A stretch of DNA of 15,449 nucleotides, taken from contig JAFSTL010000057.1 in NCBI GenBank assembly GCA_017450545.1, positions 1 to 15,449 of the forward strand, read 5' to 3'. The notes under the pieces are model-generated. The model searched no databases. It was not told the origin of the DNA and saw only the letters and a list, made by a program, of their open reading frames with translations. A program made the translations under genes and the position numbers. Position 1 is the stretch's first letter. Each line of letters starts with the position of its first letter. Positions 14,341-15,449 of the stretch are shown here, piece after piece. The stretch is from Alphaproteobacteria bacterium (GTDB lineage Bacteria > Pseudomonadota > Alphaproteobacteria > RUG11792).

Positions 14341-14366
14341 GCAAAAGAACGAATTTGTGCGATAAT
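14339..14366 (+). promoter_or_regulatory. possible gltX promoter
   Basis: TTGCAA (14339-14344), 16 bp and GATAAT (14361-14366) place a start near 14373, giving a leader of about 27 nt to the GTG at 14400. The match is moderate. Confidence 0.4.
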
Positions 14367-14399
14367 GTGACTGTCTGATGAATGTGTGGGAGATTTGCC

Positions 14400-15449
14400 G
14401 TGAATTGTAAGGTTAGATTTGCTCCAAGTCCAACTGGGTTGATGCATGTTGGAAATGCAAGGATTGCTATTATAAACCATTTGTTTTGTCGAAAAAATAA
14501 TGGAAAGTTTTTGTTTCGTATAGATGACACAGATGTATTGCGTTCTAAAAAGGAATACGAAGATGCTATTAGGGGAGACTTAGCTTGGCTTGGAATAGGG
14601 TACGACGAACATTTTCGTCAATCTGAACGTTTAGCGCGTTATCGCGAAATTATGAATATTTTAATCAAAAATGGATTTTTGTATAAATGCTATGAAACGT
14701 CAGAAGAATTGGAATATAAGCGAAAGCTTGCCATTTCGAAAGGTAAACCACCTGTATATGACAGAGCAGCGTTAAATCTGACAGAAACTGAAGTTATTTC
14801 TTATGAAAAAGAAGGACGTGCACCTTATTGGCGATTTAAATTACCTAGCAAGACGGTATCTTGGGATGATTTAATACTTGGGGAAATTTCATATGACTTA
14901 GGTAGTGTAAGTGATCCTGTAATTATAAAGGCAGATGGAACATTTTTGTATTCTTTTTCCTCTGTTGTTGATGACATAGATTCTGGCATCACTCACATAA
15001 TCAGAGGTCAGGATCATGTGACTAACACGGCTATACAGTTAGCTATGTTTGACGAAATTTCAAATGGAACATATTCAGTTAACTTTGCACATTTATCACT
15101 TTTAGTAAATAAAGACGGTTCACAATTGTCTAAGCGATTGGGCAGCATGAACCTTGGTGATATAAGAAAAAATGGCATTGATCCAATGGCTCTTTTTGAC
15201 GTCCTTGCAACTTTAGGCTCCTCTCTTGACGCTATTCCATTTGCAAACATTGATGATTTAGTGAATTATTTTGATATCACAAAATTTAGCAAAAATTCTC
15301 CAAAATTTGATGTAGATGACATATATAAAATAAACCGCAAAATATTGCATTCAAAACCATACTCTGCAGTCGCGAAATATGGACTTACGGAAAAACAATA
15401 CGATGTCATAAAGGGCAATATAGATTCGTATAATGATTTTGAGATGTGG
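14400..15449 (+). CDS. gltX: glutamyl-tRNA synthetase (3' end outside window)
   Basis: A class I synthetase charging tRNA-Glu; in alphaproteobacteria lacking GlnRS one GluRS may also charge tRNA-Gln. The frame is open for 350 codons to the window end. The start is GTG 14400 with GGGAG 7 nt upstream. An in-frame ATG at 14382 has no ribosome-binding site, and a stop precedes it at 14379. Landmarks: VRFAPSPTGLMHVGNAR (residues 4-20, containing the HIGH-type HVGN), FLFRIDDTD, PYWRFKLP, YSFSSVVDDIDSGITHIIRGQDH and the KMSKS-type loop as QLSKRLGS. The LSKRLGS form and GDIRKNGIDPMALFDVLA resemble alphaproteobacterial GltX. The C-terminal anticodon-binding domain is only begun. It is transcribed divergently from the amidase gene. 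Confidence 0.95.
   Translation, partial: MNCKVRFAPSPTGLMHVGNARIAIINHLFCRKNNGKFLFRIDDTDVLRSKKEYEDAIRGDLAWLGIGYDEHFRQSERLARYREIMNILIKNGFLYKCYETSEELEYKRKLAISKGKPPVYDRAALNLTETEVISYEKEGRAPYWRFKLPSKTVSWDDLILGEISYDLGSVSDPVIIKADGTFLYSFSSVVDDIDSGITHIIRGQDHVTNTAIQLAMFDEISNGTYSVNFAHLSLLVNKDGSQLSKRLGSMNLGDIRKNGIDPMALFDVLATLGSSLDAIPFANIDDLVNYFDITKFSKNSPKFDVDDIYKINRKILHSKPYSAVAKYGLTEKQYDVIKGNIDSYNDFEMW

Noticed and set aside
14382..14399. ATG 14382 as gltX start
   Set aside because: No ribosome-binding site; GTG 14400 has GGGAG at proper distance and matches where the family sequence begins.
14246..14530. N-terminal extension of the amidase frame
   Set aside because: It overlaps the gltX start region, and the signal peptide with a good ribosome-binding site begins at 14245.
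1..15449. CRISPR arrays, integrase/att sites, toxin-antitoxin pairs, rRNA
   Set aside because: No spaced direct repeats, no integrase, no duplicated tRNA ends and no rRNA sequence were seen.

Overview
The window looks like chromosomal DNA of an AT-rich alphaproteobacterium, probably a host-associated or intracellular one (Holosporales/Rickettsiales-like). This is inferred from a MucR/Ros regulator, two perfect CtrA-type boxes (TTAA-N7-TTAAC), secreted proteins of no recognised family, and decayed insertion sequences. No species can be named from the sequence.

Layout. Positions 1-201 hold the dead 3' end of an IS1-type transposase, followed by a promoter and tRNA-Trp. A consensus sigma70 promoter then drives a 272-residue exported coiled-coil protein (459-1277). 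A CtrA-type promoter precedes an exported leucine-rich-repeat protein (1530-2813). Positions 2814-3180 are AT-rich and carry four perfect DnaA boxes within 108 bp, the fourth forming the last codons of the next gene; this is a strong candidate for a replication origin. On the minus strand, a second CtrA-type promoter drives a small operon: an exported, extremely acidic protein and an orphan GspE/PilB-type secretion ATPase (5033 to 3167). Positions 5130-5654 are a collapsed IS481-like element with terminal inverted repeats. Downstream, on the plus strand, a DegP/HtrA protease and Mfd (transcription-repair coupling factor) form a translationally coupled pair (5729-10767). It ends at a shared hairpin terminator facing mucR (minus). 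Further on, a minus-strand unit runs from an AmiD-like amidase through an archaeal/eukaryotic-type prolyl-tRNA synthetase to tRNA-Arg(CCG). Divergent from the amidase is gltX, which runs off the right edge.

How it fits together. Housekeeping functions (translation: proS, gltX, two tRNAs; repair: mfd; envelope quality control: degP; wall turnover: amidase) are interspersed with lineage-specific exported proteins. The most interesting part is 1440-5090. A likely origin is flanked by two promoters that share the CtrA box and, at an identical distance, the same CCATAG hexamer. This suggests that the LRR protein, the acidic protein and the secretion ATPase belong to one cell-cycle regulon. The AmiD-like amidase has Asn where the family has a zinc-binding His, and the MucR protein lacks the usual second zinc-finger His.
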